A stretch of DNA of 64,000 nucleotides from Chrysemys picta bellii (lineage: Eukaryota > Chordata > Testudines > Emydidae). Below are positions 34,400 to 46,213 of the stretch, in pieces. The translations under genes were made by a program, and so were the position numbers. The stretch lies in assembly GCF_011386835.1 (NCBI RefSeq), contig NC_088792.1, forward strand, positions 222,111,894-222,175,893, written 5' to 3'. Position 1 is the stretch's first letter; each line of letters starts with the position of its first letter. Under the pieces are notes generated by a model. It searched no databases, was not told where the DNA came from, and worked only from the letters and a program-made list of their open reading frames with translations.

Positions 34400-35250
34400 T
34401 CAGTCAATTTCATGGAAGGGCCCTTTGTTTTTTCCTGCTATGGGGTACCACCAACTGTTGAGCTAGGTCCTGAAATTTGTTCAACAGGTGAACATAATCT
34501 TCCAACCCTGCCCGTCCTGCAAACAAAAAATTGTCTAAATAATGCACTATTTGACCTACAGTAGCTGCCTGCATCACTGTCCAATGCAACATTGTACTGT
34601 TGTTTTTAAATATTAAACAGGATAATGCACAGCCCTGGGGCATCGTTGTGTCAAAATAAAATTGTCCCTCAAAAGAAAAACCCAAAAGGTTAAAAAGCAG
34701 ACTTGATATCACACTTAGCCATTAGTGCCCTGAGCCACATGACCTAACCAGATGCACGGCTTCATCAATGGATAAAGAACGCATGGAACACAGAACCACC
34801 GGTCTTCATGGTTAATGGAGCTACCTCATGAGTATGAAAGGTGATGAATTAATTGATATTCTCCTGGAGCCTTCTTGGGGACCAAGCCCAGGCAGGAAAC
34901 CCACAAGTTCTCCATAGATAATTGCTTGAATGCCCCCCCGCCCCGTGACCTTCCTCTGCCTCTCTGGCAAGAGTGGGCTGACTGGGCCTCAGAACATATT
35001 TTGCAAGCATGCCTGACTTTACAGATGCTGTGAAAACAACTGCAGTCATTAAATGGCCAGTAAATATTGTGTGACTCGACCCCTTCCCAGTCTTGCTGTG
35101 AAATAGGCCACAATCCATGTGGGCTCCCAGTCTCCATAGCATCACCCACTCCAACCACAGCATAATGGTGTGGTATGTCCCACTGGACCCCAGTTTGTGT
35201 TCCCACCCTCAATCTAAACTGCTTGTCATAATTAAACCAAGACATGCCCC
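34400..35250 (-). pseudogene. DIRS-type retroelement relic (gag-like end and reverse transcriptase)
   Basis: Minus-strand frames read, in order, SWFNYDKQFRLRVGTQ, a Cys/His-rich CKICSEAQSAHSC, GLVPKKAPGEYQLIHHLSY (start of RT fingers), then after a break FSFEGQFYFDTTMPQGCALS and IVHYLDNFLFAGRAG. These are diagnostic of vertebrate DIRS reverse transcriptases. The catalytic YLDD is changed to YLDN, and frames break near 34715-34825, so it is inactive. No tyrosine-recombinase or RNase H region is seen. Confidence 0.75.
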
Positions 35251-35844
35251 AGAACGTGTCTTTCTGCCTACTTTAACATTTCCAGTCTGCCCAGTGGGGC
35301 CCAGGGAGTCACTGCCTCTCCGCTCGACCCAGTACTCTATTCAGCACACCATTCTTCTTAGAGTGCCCATGTCAGTTCATACTTCTGCTTCCTTCTGGTA
35401 GCAGTAGCTCCTCCCCCTTCTGCGATCCCCCACCGCTATGAATGCTCCTCCTTTCCCCATTAGTGATCCCTCTCCTCATTGATGCTTCCCTTCCCCAGTC
35501 TGTGATTCCCCCTCCCTTATGCAAACTTCTCCCCATCTCTCTCCCTGCATGCTCCCTCCCCCTGTTTGTTATTTCCATGCCCCCATCCCTTCAGTGTGCT
35601 CGATAAGGGGCCAACAGTCCCCTTACATTCCCCCTTCCTAAAATTCTGCAAAAGCCAGAATGTTCACACCAGCACATCCAGGTCCCATATTAACAATATT
35701 TACCGGCATCATGTTCTATATAAAAAACATTAACAATTAACAAAAGAACATTTAACATATTTAATATTCCATATCCACTTCTTTATACTATACTTGGTAA
35801 TATTCATTAAAACACTACATAGAACCAATAATATAACCACTCTT

Positions 35845-36060
35845 ACTTCTCTGCTGCTGCTGGCAGCAGCACTGCCTTCAGAACTGGGTGCTCAGCCAAC
35901 AGCCACTGTTCTCTCCTCTCTGCCCAGAACTGGGCAGCTGGAGAGTGGCAACTGCTGGCCAGGCACCCAGCTCTGAAGACAATGCCGCTACCAGCAGCAC
36001 AGAAGTAAGGGTGGGGCAATGGCATACCATACATTCCTTACTTCTGTGTAATGGTTGACC
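35845..36060. repeat. Palindromic GC-rich MITE-like repeat
   Basis: Left arm CTTACTTCTCTGCTGCTGCT and TTCAGAACTGGGTGC; right arm CACCCAGCTCTGAAG and CAGCACAGAAGTAAG, then a partial third copy CCTTACTTCTGTG (36038-36050). It resembles a common turtle palindromic element; ends are uncertain. Confidence 0.7.
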
Positions 36061-36451
36061 TTTGTGCTGGAAAGGGTGGCTACAGGAGCCTAAGACAAAT
36101 TCTGGGGTGGCCATAGCCCCCGCAAGTACCCTGTAGCACTGTCCCTGATCCTGCTTCCATCCCACCCTGCAATACCCACTCTATTTTTTTCCTACTATTA
36201 TGGCAGTGGCCCAGAGGGATCTGCAGGATCCGGGTTTCTTCACACACACCTAGAAAACCTCCTGCACCCCTTCCTTCCCTCCAGAGAAGCATGACCCCAG
36301 TTTGCATATTACTAACGTAGTCAATTTAGGCACATCCAAATACAGACACTGGCAGGGGATGTCTAATTCCAGTCTCCTCTGTGGTAAGACATGTTCCAGA
36401 GGACTGGGAAGGGGCAAATATAGTGCCATTTATAAAAGGGGAAATAAAGAC

Positions 36452-38336
36452 TGTGATGCTGTATGGAATATGTGGAACACTTTGTGATATTATTGCAATG
36501 AATCTGACCAGATATGCTGTGAAATTTATTTGCGAAAATGTTATAATTTGCCAAGTATGATAATTGTGTTTATGTTTGTATCATCTTTGTATTGTGAGTT
36601 ATAGACATATATTGTATATCTGTATTTTCAAACTTGTGCTGTGTTTCTGAGTGACACCCCCAGACAGAATGGTACTATGTAGCACTATCTAGTCTGTTCG
36701 ATGGCCCATCTAGGGTCATCAGCTGTACAAAGAAGACATTGAAAGAAGCCAGGAGCTACACCTTATGAGTCAGCAGGACTTACAGGGGCATGCCTGTGGA
36801 CAGGGGACTCCAAGGTTCTTCCGTGCCACGAGTTTGTGTTTTGGACAAAGGAAGTACAAGCCACATGGCAAAGTATATAAAAGGACAGCTGCAACATCTC
36901 CATTTTGTCTTCATTCATGCTTCCTACCTCTGGACTAACTTCTCTACAAACTGAAGCACTGAACAAGCTGTGGAATTCCAGAGGGACTTTCAAGCCAGCA
37001 AATTCACCAACACTTAAGAACCTGATATATGAACTTTGTAGTCTTATCTATGTATCTGATTGCTTGACCATTTAACAACTCTCTTCTTGTTCTTTCTTTC
37101 ATAATAAACCTTTAGTTTTAGATGCTAAGGGATTGGCTGGCAGCATGGTATTTTGGGTAAGCTCCAAACTAATATTGATCTGGTAACGTGCCTGGGCCTT
37201 TGGGATTAGAAGAACATTTTTTTATAGTGAGCAGAGTTTCTAAATAACTTCTCACTGTACTGGGCCTATGTGCTGATTAGGAGCCAGAGAACTGGAATGC
37301 AATAAAGGGGGCTGTGTGATTTCTCTTTTAGCTTCTTGATTACCAGTATCGAGGGAATCTGAAGCACAGTTTGTGACTGATTGGTAAGTCTAACTTAAGT
37401 TTTAACCACCAGTTTGAGGAGAAACTGCTCGCCCTTTTGCAGCCTGTCCTGACCTTGGCATTTTCAGTGAGGGCTACCCTAGGTCAGCATTTCTCAAATT
37501 CAGCCACTGTGGCCGCATGCGGCTACCAGGAGCTTTTCTTGTGGCCACAGCCTCCTGCTGAGGAGCAGTGAACCCTCCCCCAGCCACCAGCAGGGTTTGG
37601 ACCCTGACCCCTTGTGGTGCCACAAACATGGGAAGGCAGGCAGCCAGTGAGTTCCCACCTTCCCAGGGGCAGTGAGGCTCCAGCTTCGGGCTTCAGCCCT
37701 GGTGTGGCAGGTGGCAGGCTTCAGTCAAGAGGCTTTGGACACAAGCCCTGCACCCCAGCCACGCGGCAGCAGGTGCTGGCCCTTGGCTCACTACCACCTC
37801 TGCATTGCCCCTGGCCTCTGCTGTCTCCCTGCCCACCTACCCATCCAGGGCTTAATTTGTCCTCTGGCTTGCAGAGTTATGTAAGTCTGTTGTGAAAATT
37901 GATATTTGTATGTTTGTTAATATCACTTTTCACAGCCTCCCAACTAACTAGTAAGTCTGCTGTGAAAAGTGATATTAACAAATATTACTTTTCACAGCAG
38001 CAGACTTACTAGATAGCAAGTCTTTTTAAAAAAAGCAACCAAAAAAGCAAAGAAACAACAACAAAAAGACAAGAATGTGCAAAGCACCTTATTTCTGTTT
38101 CTATTCTGTTTAGAAAAAGTAAAAAAATAGAGACAATTGTACATTATTTTTATTATTGAGTCTGCAAAAAGAAACTCTACATAAATAAATTACGATGATT
38201 TGGATATGTATATTCATTTGTTCTTCCTAAAGTTAATTAAGTATTTTAATTGTCAGAGTGAAAAGTTGGTGGCTGCACTCTGAGGCTACACAAAAATGTG
38301 TTCTGAGAACCCCTGCCCTACACACTCTGGTTCACA
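36452..38336 (+). repeat. Solo LTR in CR1, itself carrying a hAT element
   Basis: Starts TGTGATGCTGTATGG and ends GGTTCACA; flanking AAGAC (36447-36451) and AGGAC (38337-38341) differ by one base. It has AATAAACC (37103) as polyadenylation signal. Without the hAT element at 37485-38315 it is about 1.05 kb. Layout is shared with the LTR at 29791-30934. Confidence 0.75.
37485..38315. mobile_element. hAT element inside the LTR
   Basis: Ends CAGCATTTCTCAAATT and GTGTTCTGAGAACCCCTG, flanked by CCCTAGGT and CCCTACAC (5 of 8). The first half is GC-rich, the second AT-rich, with a long hairpin at 37948-38012. Confidence 0.8.
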
Positions 38337-38975
38337 AGGACATCCCGGGGAATTATAGACCAGTCATCTTAACTTCACTACCTGGAAAGATAATGGAGCA
38401 AATAATTAAGTAATCAGTTTGCAAATACCTAAGAGATAATAAGGTGCTAAGTAATAGTCAGCATGGATTTTTCAAGAACAAATCATGTCAAACCAACCTA
38501 GTACCTTTCGTTGACAGAGTAACAAGCCTGGTGGGTAGGAGGAAGTGGTAGATGTGGTATATCTTGTCTTTAGTAAGGCTTTTGATATTGTCTCGCATGA
38601 CCGCATAAACAAACTAGGGAAATACAACCTAGAGGAAGTACCTATAAGGTGGGTGCATAACTACTTGGAAAACCATTCCCAGAAAGTAATTATTAGTGGT
38701 TCACAGTCAAACTGGAAGGGCATATCGAGTGGGGTCCTGCAGGGATCAGTTCTGGGTCTGATTCTGGCCAATATCTTCATCAATTATTTAGATAACAGCA
38801 TAAAGAGTATAGTGTAGAGTCTGCAGACAATAGCAAGCTGGGACGGGTTGCAAGTGTTTTGGAGAATAAGATTAAAATTCAAAATGATCTGGACAAACTG
38901 GAGAAATGGTCTGAAGAAAATAGGATGAAATTCAGTTAGGGCAAATGCAAAGTACTCCACTAAGAAAGGGAACAA

Positions 38976-39016
38976 TCATAGAATCATAGAATATTAGGGT
39001 TGGAAGAGACCTCAGT
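38976..39016 (-). mobile_element. Tiny CR1 3'-end insertion
   Basis: CATAGAATCATAGAATATTA and GGTTGGAAGAGACCTCAG: only the last 40 bp of a CR1, antisense, splitting host CR1 sequence between GGGAACAAT and ACATACAAAATG. Confidence 0.85.
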
Positions 39017-40477
39017 TACATACATACAAAATGAGAAATGACTGCCTAGAAAGCAGCACTGCAGAAAGGGATCTTGGGGTCATAGTGGATCACAAGCTAA
39101 ATATGAGTCAACAGTGTAACACTGCTGCAAAAAAAGGCAAACATCATTCTGGGATGTATTAGCAGGAATGGTGTAAGCAAGACATGAGAAGTAATTCTGT
39201 TCTATTCTGAGCTGATTAGGCCTCAACTGGAGTATTGTGTTCAGTTCTGGATGCCACATTTCAGGAAAGATGTGGACAAACTAGAGAAAGTCCAGAGAAT
39301 AGCAACAAAAATGATTAAAGGCCTAGAAAATATGACCTATGAGGGAAGATTGAAAAAATTGGATTTGTTTAATCTGGAGAAGAGAAGACTGAGGGGGGAC
39401 ATGATAATAGTTTTCAAGTACATAAAAGATTGTTACAAGGAGGAGGGAGAAAAAAAATCTCCTTAACCTCTGAAGATAGGACGAGAAGCAATGGGCTTAA
39501 ATTGCAGCAAGGGCGGTTTAGGTTGGACATGAGGAAAAACTTCCTAATGGTTAGGGTGATTAAGCCCTGGAAAAAATTGCCTACGGAAATTGTGGAATCT
39601 CCATCACTGGAGATTTTTAAGGGAAGGTTAGACAAACACCTGTCAGGAATGATGTAGATAATACTTAGTCCTGCCATGAGTGGAGGGGACTGGACTAGAT
39701 GACCTCTCGAGGTCCCTTCCAGTTCTACAATTCCACATAACTGCTGTGGAAGACAAAAAACAACTATTAAAATCAAAGGCATGCAAATTGTATACAATGT
39801 GGTCATAGTTGCTTAAATCAATCTGCTACTCGCATGACTACAGCACAGCCTGGCAAACAGTCTTCCACTCATGGAGTAAACAAATCTGAAAGCACACAAT
39901 GGATTCCCTGTTTCCAGTGGGATAATTATGTCTCACTGACACAGAGAATATGTCTGCATCTCTGTGTTGTGGCTTGAGATTAATACAGTAAAAGTCTGTT
40001 TATATTTCTTAATGTTATATTTCTGTTTTCTATTTAAGAAACTGCAAGTCGATATCAGGTTAATAATGAAAAATATGAGCTAGTAAAGTATTACGTGTTT
40101 AATAAAAAGTAAAATTTATGTACTTTTAAACAGTATTACGTCCTAAAAAACCCTGACCTTCATAGTTTAAGCATGTACTCCCAGTCCTAAAAAGCCTGAT
40201 TATTTTTTTCCAAATAAAGCTCTTGTGTCCTATATTAAAATAAAGAACATAGTTTCTACTATGAGGCTATATTGTTGGAGCTTAATCCCCATTACTATTA
40301 CTTGTATGTACTCAGATTATACACATCAGTAGTACAGACATTTTCCATGACGCACAGGTGAAAACGTTAAAAAAGAACTCGTTCTGTTTAGTCAGACAGG
40401 TAGATGCTTATACAAATGATTGCTCTCTTAGGTCGCAGCTTCTGGAAATAATCAAAAATGTCATCAGATAGAATGGT

Positions 40478-40729
40478 ATCAGAGGGGTAGCCGTGTTAGT
40501 CTGAATCTGTAAAAAGCAACAGAGGGTCCTGTGGCACCTTTGAGACTAACAGAAGTACTGGGAGCATAAGCTTTCGTGGGTAAGAACCTCACTTCTTCAG
40601 ATGCAAGTCAATGTAGTCAAAGAGATGAGTCTCTTGCATCTGAAGAAGTGAGGTTCTTACCCACGAAAGCTTATGCTCCCAGTACTTCTGTTAGTCTCAA
40701 AGGTGCCACAGGACCCTCTGTTGCTTTTT
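40478..40729. mobile_element. Head-to-head palindromic PLE insertion, copy C
   Basis: A 252-bp insertion flanked by 15-bp duplications ATCAGATAGAATGGT and ATCAGATAGAATAGT (14 of 15). The left arm is the antisense PLE end (to 40607) and the right arm (from 40633) is its near-perfect inverted copy around a 25-bp spacer. It has no coding sequence. The right arm has a hammerhead-like core (CTGAAGA 40640, GAAA 40665). Confidence 0.9.
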
Positions 40730-40854
40730 ATCAGATAGAATAGTATTTAAAAGACTGCATGCTTTCTCTTACAAATGTTATTAAAATTCTAATTGATGTA
40801 TTTGTGACTCTAGCAAACCACATGCCAAGGCCCCTAGGCCTTAATGAGCACTGA

Positions 40855-41815
40855 CAAATGACAAACACTCACCTGTGTATTAGCATTGTTAAGATAGACG
40901 CTAAGTTTATAAAAATGTGTTTAGACTTGATGAAATGCTTGTAAGATGCTGCATGTATTGATCTCACTTATAACATCTGTAGCCCACAAAGTTATAAGTG
41001 TTTGCATTGTAAACCTCTAATTGTGTGACTCAAACAGGAAAGAAGTGTTAATTAATGTAAACTGCTGGTCCTGCACACAAGAAGGCCCATTGAAACCAAA
41101 TGAGTCATTGTGAAACATCAAAGGACAAAGACTTTGTTGATTGCCCCATAACCCCACCCCTGGAGAGGAGTCTGACACTTATGCCATCAGTTTGAACTCT
41201 GGGGGAAGGAAATAAAAATTCCTGACCAGAAGGAACTGTATCTCTATGCTGCTTGGAATTTGGAGTGAGAAATGTTTCTAAGCTTAAGCAAGGGATCCCC
41301 AAGCTGCTTAGCTTGAGTTATCCCTAATATAGCGCTATATAGATATATTGAGCTTGCATATTACGGCAGCTTCTATTACCTTTTGGAACTTAAGACTAAC
41401 TCATTTGTATGTATGTTTACCTGCTTTATAACTCATTTCTTTTTCTCTGTTAATAAATCTTTAGTTAATGTACTATAGGATTGGCTACAAGCATTGTCTT
41501 TGGTGAGAGATCTAAGGTGCAATTGACCTGGTATAAGTGACTGGTCCTTGATTGGGAGTAACCTGTATATTGCTGTGATTTTTGATGTAAGGGACCATCT
41601 ATCAAAGCAAGCCTTGCCTACGTGGAAAGATAGACCAGAGTACCCAAGGGAACTGTTGTGACTCCATGTTAAGGCTGTTGTAGTGCTTGAGGAGTTCACA
41701 CTTGATACTTGGTTGGTGAAATTTAAGTGTAGAACACACAACCATTTTGGGGTTTGTGCCCTGGTTCTTAACAGTCAGCTCTGAAGTTGGCACTTACGGT
41801 CATGAGGCACTCCAG
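40855..41815 (+). repeat. LTR-like repeat
   Basis: Shares with the LTRs at 29791 and 36452 a late AATAAATCTTTAGTTAATG polyadenylation region followed by ATAGGATTGGCTACAAGC. Ends CACTCCAGACA; the 5' end and target duplication were not resolved. Confidence 0.5.
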
Positions 41816-41999
41816 ACAGTTTGATAGTGTTAACCAATTTTATCCCAAAGTATGTTTGTAACTCTTGATAGTAAATTCACACAAAATCAGTCAAGCTGAT
41901 AAACTTTCACTGAAAATAGTAAAACTTAATAGCCTTGCGAATCTTTTATTTTATTTACAGTTGAATTTTGCCTGCACTGGCAAAGTGCTCTACATATGG

Positions 42000-42955
42000 C
42001 AAACTATGGATGTGACAGCTCCCCAGCTGCTCCAACAATATGAAGAGGGCAAAGGTGGCTTAAAGAAACCTTGAACATTCTTCCACAATCCTTTTCCTGT
42101 CTCAAGAACAGAGAAATAGAAAATTGACCCCATGTCGTGTAAAGTAGGAGCTACACCATCCAAACTACTTTGTGTTTAAGAGCTTTGAAAACACTATTTA
42201 TTTCTGGTAGCTGCTCAAGTTAAACAGTGGAAATCACATATTTTTTGTCTGTCTGTTTTTCTATACAGAAATGCCTGAACTATTCATCTGTCTCTTAGTT
42301 GTGTCATATTTTATAGTATGCCATATAACCTAGAACGTATTTCCTCGCCATTTTATAGCTGGTCTTTGTGGTTTATCAATTGCATGTTGCAGTTCTTTTA
42401 AGTCAACACTAGAGGTCATTATAAACCTGTAACTTGTATTTTGAACTTCAGATCCCTTTCACGATTACATCAAGCTGTTATACAGGAAAACTCCAGTATC
42501 CTTTCATGTAAGCTAAAAACTCTGGGGTCTTTTGTTTATTTGTTGTGGTTACATGTTTGTCTGGATGAAGAGAAACGAATTCTCAGATATGGTGAAGTCT
42601 AAATGAAAAAATCTTCAAACAGACAATGTGTAATGTTCATTTAAGTACTGAATACACTACAAGGGGTCTATAGAACCTGAATTTCACTCCTTTTCATCAG
42701 TGTATTACTTATCCTCTCTAGACCATTTGTTCTATTTGTTTTCCTTATTTTTTGAGTTAGAAAGGATGAGTTTATCATACTGGCATTTTTATAAAATTGT
42801 GAATTACTTTATAGAACTGACATTTTTGGTAAGGTGAGGCCATTCTTTATAAATACATTTATTTATATTACAGTGATGCCCCCCCACACACACACCGCCA
42901 GGAAGTAGTGTCCCCACTGTGCTCTGTCCTGGGTCTTGCATTTCAAATTGCCTTT
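42000..42955. other. No gene recognised
   Basis: AT-rich unique sequence without supportable coding or repeat structure. Confidence 0.5.
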
Positions 42956-42963
42956 ACAGTCAA

Positions 42964-42996
42964 AAGCAACAGAGTCCTGTGGCACTTTATAGAGTA
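42964..42996 (-). mobile_element. Ultra-short PLE end insertion, copy G
   Basis: AAGCAACAGAGTCCTGTGGC plus CACTTTATAGAG matches the outer PLE end and is bracketed by ACAGTCAA (42956-42963 and 42997-43004), giving a 33-bp insertion. Confidence 0.7.
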
Positions 42997-43023
42997 ACAG
43001 TCAAGGATCTCTAAGTTATCTGT

Positions 43024-43030
<7 letters not shown>

Positions 43031-43056
<26 letters not shown>
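43031..43056. repeat. (AC)n microsatellite
   Basis: About 13 AC repeats after TCTCTCTTA. Confidence 0.95.
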
Positions 43057-43059
43057 ACT

Positions 43060-44440
43060 ATTCTCACTGAATATACATAATTTTCCAAAGGTGGGGAGAG
43101 TGCATTTAGAGGTCTGGGAAAACTTGACATTTGGGAAGCCAATAAGATTAAAGTTCTGACTAGAACTAGACAGAGGATGGAAATGTTATTTCACAAAAGA
43201 CTGAGTTTTCAAAATTTGACTTAGTTCTGAATCAAAGGAATCCAAAAATTTCAAGTTCTCTGTGAAAGAAAATTAAAGGTGAATAATATTATATAACATT
43301 TTGACAAAGCAGAAACAGTACATTTTGACTTTTAAAAAAAATGTTATAATTAAAGCTGTCCAAAACACAGGATTTCCACTTAATATTCAGAACATATCCA
43401 AATTTTTCAAAATTTCCATGAACCAGAAATGCTGGGAAAAAAATGGTGTATTAGATAAACTAAATCTGCTCCCTGGAAACCTGGCAGCTGTTGAGTGAAA
43501 ATGACAAAAATGTAACTTTCACTCAGCAGCTGCTGGCACTTCCAAGGTCGGTGGGTCTGGGATGTCAGCTGCCCTTGGAGTCTAGCAGTCAGCTTGGCAG
43601 GGCTGTTCCAAAACCGAAAACCTTGGTAGACCAGGCTCCCCTGCAGACCAGTGAGCTGATAGGTTTCCCATGGATTTGCTTCGATTAACTGAAAGTTCAT
43701 TGAACAATAGCTGCTTCTGTGAAACGTTTTGAATTCAGCAAGTCAGCATTTTCCAGCAACATTGTTTTATTGAAAGTTTCCAACCAGCTCTAATTATAAT
43801 ATATGATATAATTCAAAATAAAAACATCAGAATGAAAAATTGTTAAGAATAGCACATTTATATGCATGACTAAGAGACTGAGTAAAATGGATGTAACAAG
43901 GATCCATAGAATTTGTACCATTTAAAATAATTCCAAATATTTCAAGGTATGGAAATGCACTGTGAAGGCACCAAACAATCTTGGGAGGATATGAAAATTA
44001 TGGATGTGTCTTTAAATATAAATGTTGTCTAATCTGAAGCCACAAACACCAAATTCCCTAGTCATAATTATATTATTACACAATGTCACTATAGGACAGA
44101 GATAACATTGTATGCCTTAATTGTATATTTATATACCTTAAGTATTTGGATTTCTTTTAAGTGCAATCTTAATACTGAATTTCCTGAGTTTGTCACACTT
44201 GGTTTTAGGATCATTACAACTTCCCTGTAATGTTTTATCCTTAAGTTACTAGTATTCACCTTAACATAGTTTTTAACTTGAATATATTATGGCTTTGGAA
44301 AATGAATGAGCAGTGTGGTGGCAAAGTGTTAGATATTGCTCCACTCTGCCTTTCTGAGAGAATAAATCACTTTGGGTCATCTTCTCTTTAACTACTACTA
44401 TAAAGCATATCCTTTCCTAGGATCAGAAATAAACTCCAGG
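43060..44440. other. No gene recognised
   Basis: AT-rich sequence; short open frames (43407-43700 both strands) lack splice support or recognisable similarity. Confidence 0.5.
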
Positions 44441-44442
44441 AT

Positions 44443-44566
44443 TAGGGTGACCAGATGTCCTGATTTTATAGGAACAGTCCCGATATTTGGGGCTTTTTTT
44501 TATATGAGCTCCTATTACCCTCTACCCTCTGTCCCGATGTTTCACACTTGCTATCTGGTCACCCTA
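44443..44566 (+). mobile_element. Short hAT-type MITE (TAGGGTGACCAG family), copy 2
   Basis: A 124-bp element with ends TAGGGTGACCAGATGTCC and TATCTGGTCACCCTA and a perfect 8-bp duplication TCCAGGAT (44435-44442, 44567-44574). This copy fixes the superfamily for the three copies in the window. Confidence 0.95.
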
Positions 44567-44574
44567 TCCAGGAT

Positions 44575-45698
44575 CCCTTATCACCTGTATTCTACTGCTG
44601 CCTAAGAGTTGTGTAACTCACTGGGAAAGCGTACGTCAAGACTTCCTCCAGTGACTGGTCAGCAAAGGAACTAGCAGTTACTGCTGCAGCTCAAATAGCA
44701 TGAGTCTAAACTAGGGATCTGAAGGTCAAGAGGGTGTGTCTCAAATAATGCTGCTGATCTATGTGGGGGGATACCATGATCGTATGTGATTCACAGTCAA
44801 AAGATTTCTTCAGAACAGATTTTTGTGCTTGAAAACTATGATAATCTGCGAACTCTGATGTGACTCACCAAAATAACCATTTCACTGGTAGGGTTTTGTA
44901 TTAGAGTTGAAGTTTGATAAAGATGGTTTATACCAATGCTTTTTAGTATCTGCTGAATATGGATGTGAAAGCCTTATGGAGTGCTGGAGTTTGTTTTTGT
45001 TTTTAATAACATTGTAGGCAATATGAAGTTGGAAAAAAACTTCAACAGTATTTGTTCATCCTTTTTTATTACACCAGAAAGTAATTATCTTTGACAGATT
45101 AACTTGCTCTGCCTTCTGTACATTGTGTTTGTTCTGATCTTATGTATATGGACTTTGGCTCTGAACAGGCTTCAGGCTGTAATATAACTCAAGAAACTTT
45201 GAGTCCTATATGGATGTCAGCTGCCTAGAGGCAAACATTTTCACAACAGGACTCCAAATAAGAAAAGAATATACAAACTGAGGGTTTTGATTCATTAATG
45301 TGTTACTCCAGTTTATTTCATCGTCAATTTCAATGGAATGACAAACATTAAACTGGAGTAATTCTCCGGATGAATCAGGCCCTGAATAGTTTCAATACAA
45401 ATCCAAGCTATTGGCAAGCAGAGGGGAGCTAATAATCTTGTAGAATTGAACACTTGCTACAGCTGAATTCTCAGTCATGTGCAGAATGTGTGTTTCACAA
45501 ATTTGTTTTTAGTAAAATATCCAACTTTTCTTCACTTTAAAGATTTTTACTGTGGGTCTTGAGCACATGTTTAAGTGCTGACCTGAATAGAAATGGACCT
45601 AAATACAAAGGATATCAGGGCCAGGGTAGAAATGCAATGGTTATTCACTCTGAGTTCTCTTTATGAACCAATTCATAACAATCCTTCTAGGTAAAGCA
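44575..45698. other. No gene recognised
   Basis: AT-rich; contains a small amniote-type imperfect palindrome at about 45299-45370 (GTTACTCCAGTTTATTTC against AACATTAAACTGGAGTAA). No genes. Confidence 0.5.
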
Positions 45699-46213
45699 AA
45701 GATAAGCTTATCAGAGGGGTAGCAGTGTTAGTCTGAATCTGTAAAAAGCAACAGAGGGTCCTGTGGCACCTTTGAGACTAACAGAAGTATTGGGAGCATA
45801 AGCTTTCGTGGGTAAGAACCTCACTTCTTCAGATGCAAGTAATGGAAATCTCCAGAGGCAGGTATAAATCAGTATGGAGATAACGAGGTTAGTTCAATCA
45901 GGGAGGGTGAGGTGCTCTGCTAGCAGTTGAGGTGTGAACACCAAGGGAGGAGAAACTGCTTCTGTAGTTGGATAGCCATTCACAGTCTTTGTTTAATCCT
46001 GATCTGATGGTGTCAAATTTGCAAATGAACTGGAACTCAGCAGTTTTTCCAGTTCATTTGCAAATTCTTACCCACGAAAACTTATGCTCCCAATACTTCT
46101 GTTAGTCTCAAAGGTACCATAGGACCCTCTGTTGCTTTTTACAGATTCAGACTAACACGGCTACCCCTCTGATAAGCTTCCTTAGCTCTCGTCCCCTAAC
46201 GCCCCTACTCTAC

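Larger units (their letters stand above)
36340..39735 (+). pseudogene. CR1 LINE ORF2 relic interrupted by an LTR
   Basis: CR1 sequence starts in ORF2 (CAGAGGACTGGGAAGGGGC, 36392), is cut at 36451 by the LTR, and resumes at 38337 (GACATCCCGGGGAATTATAG). RT blocks visible are VVYLVFSKAFDIVSHDRI (38555), WVHNYLENHSQKVIISGS, SGVLQGSVLGLILANIFI, then HFRKDVDKLEKVQRIATKMI (39256) and RTRSNGLKLQQGRFRLDM. It ends in the CR1 tail ACTAGATGACCTCTCGAGGT at 39694. Frameshifts and stops show it is dead. A 41-bp antisense CR1 tail is inserted at 38976-39016. Confidence 0.9.
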
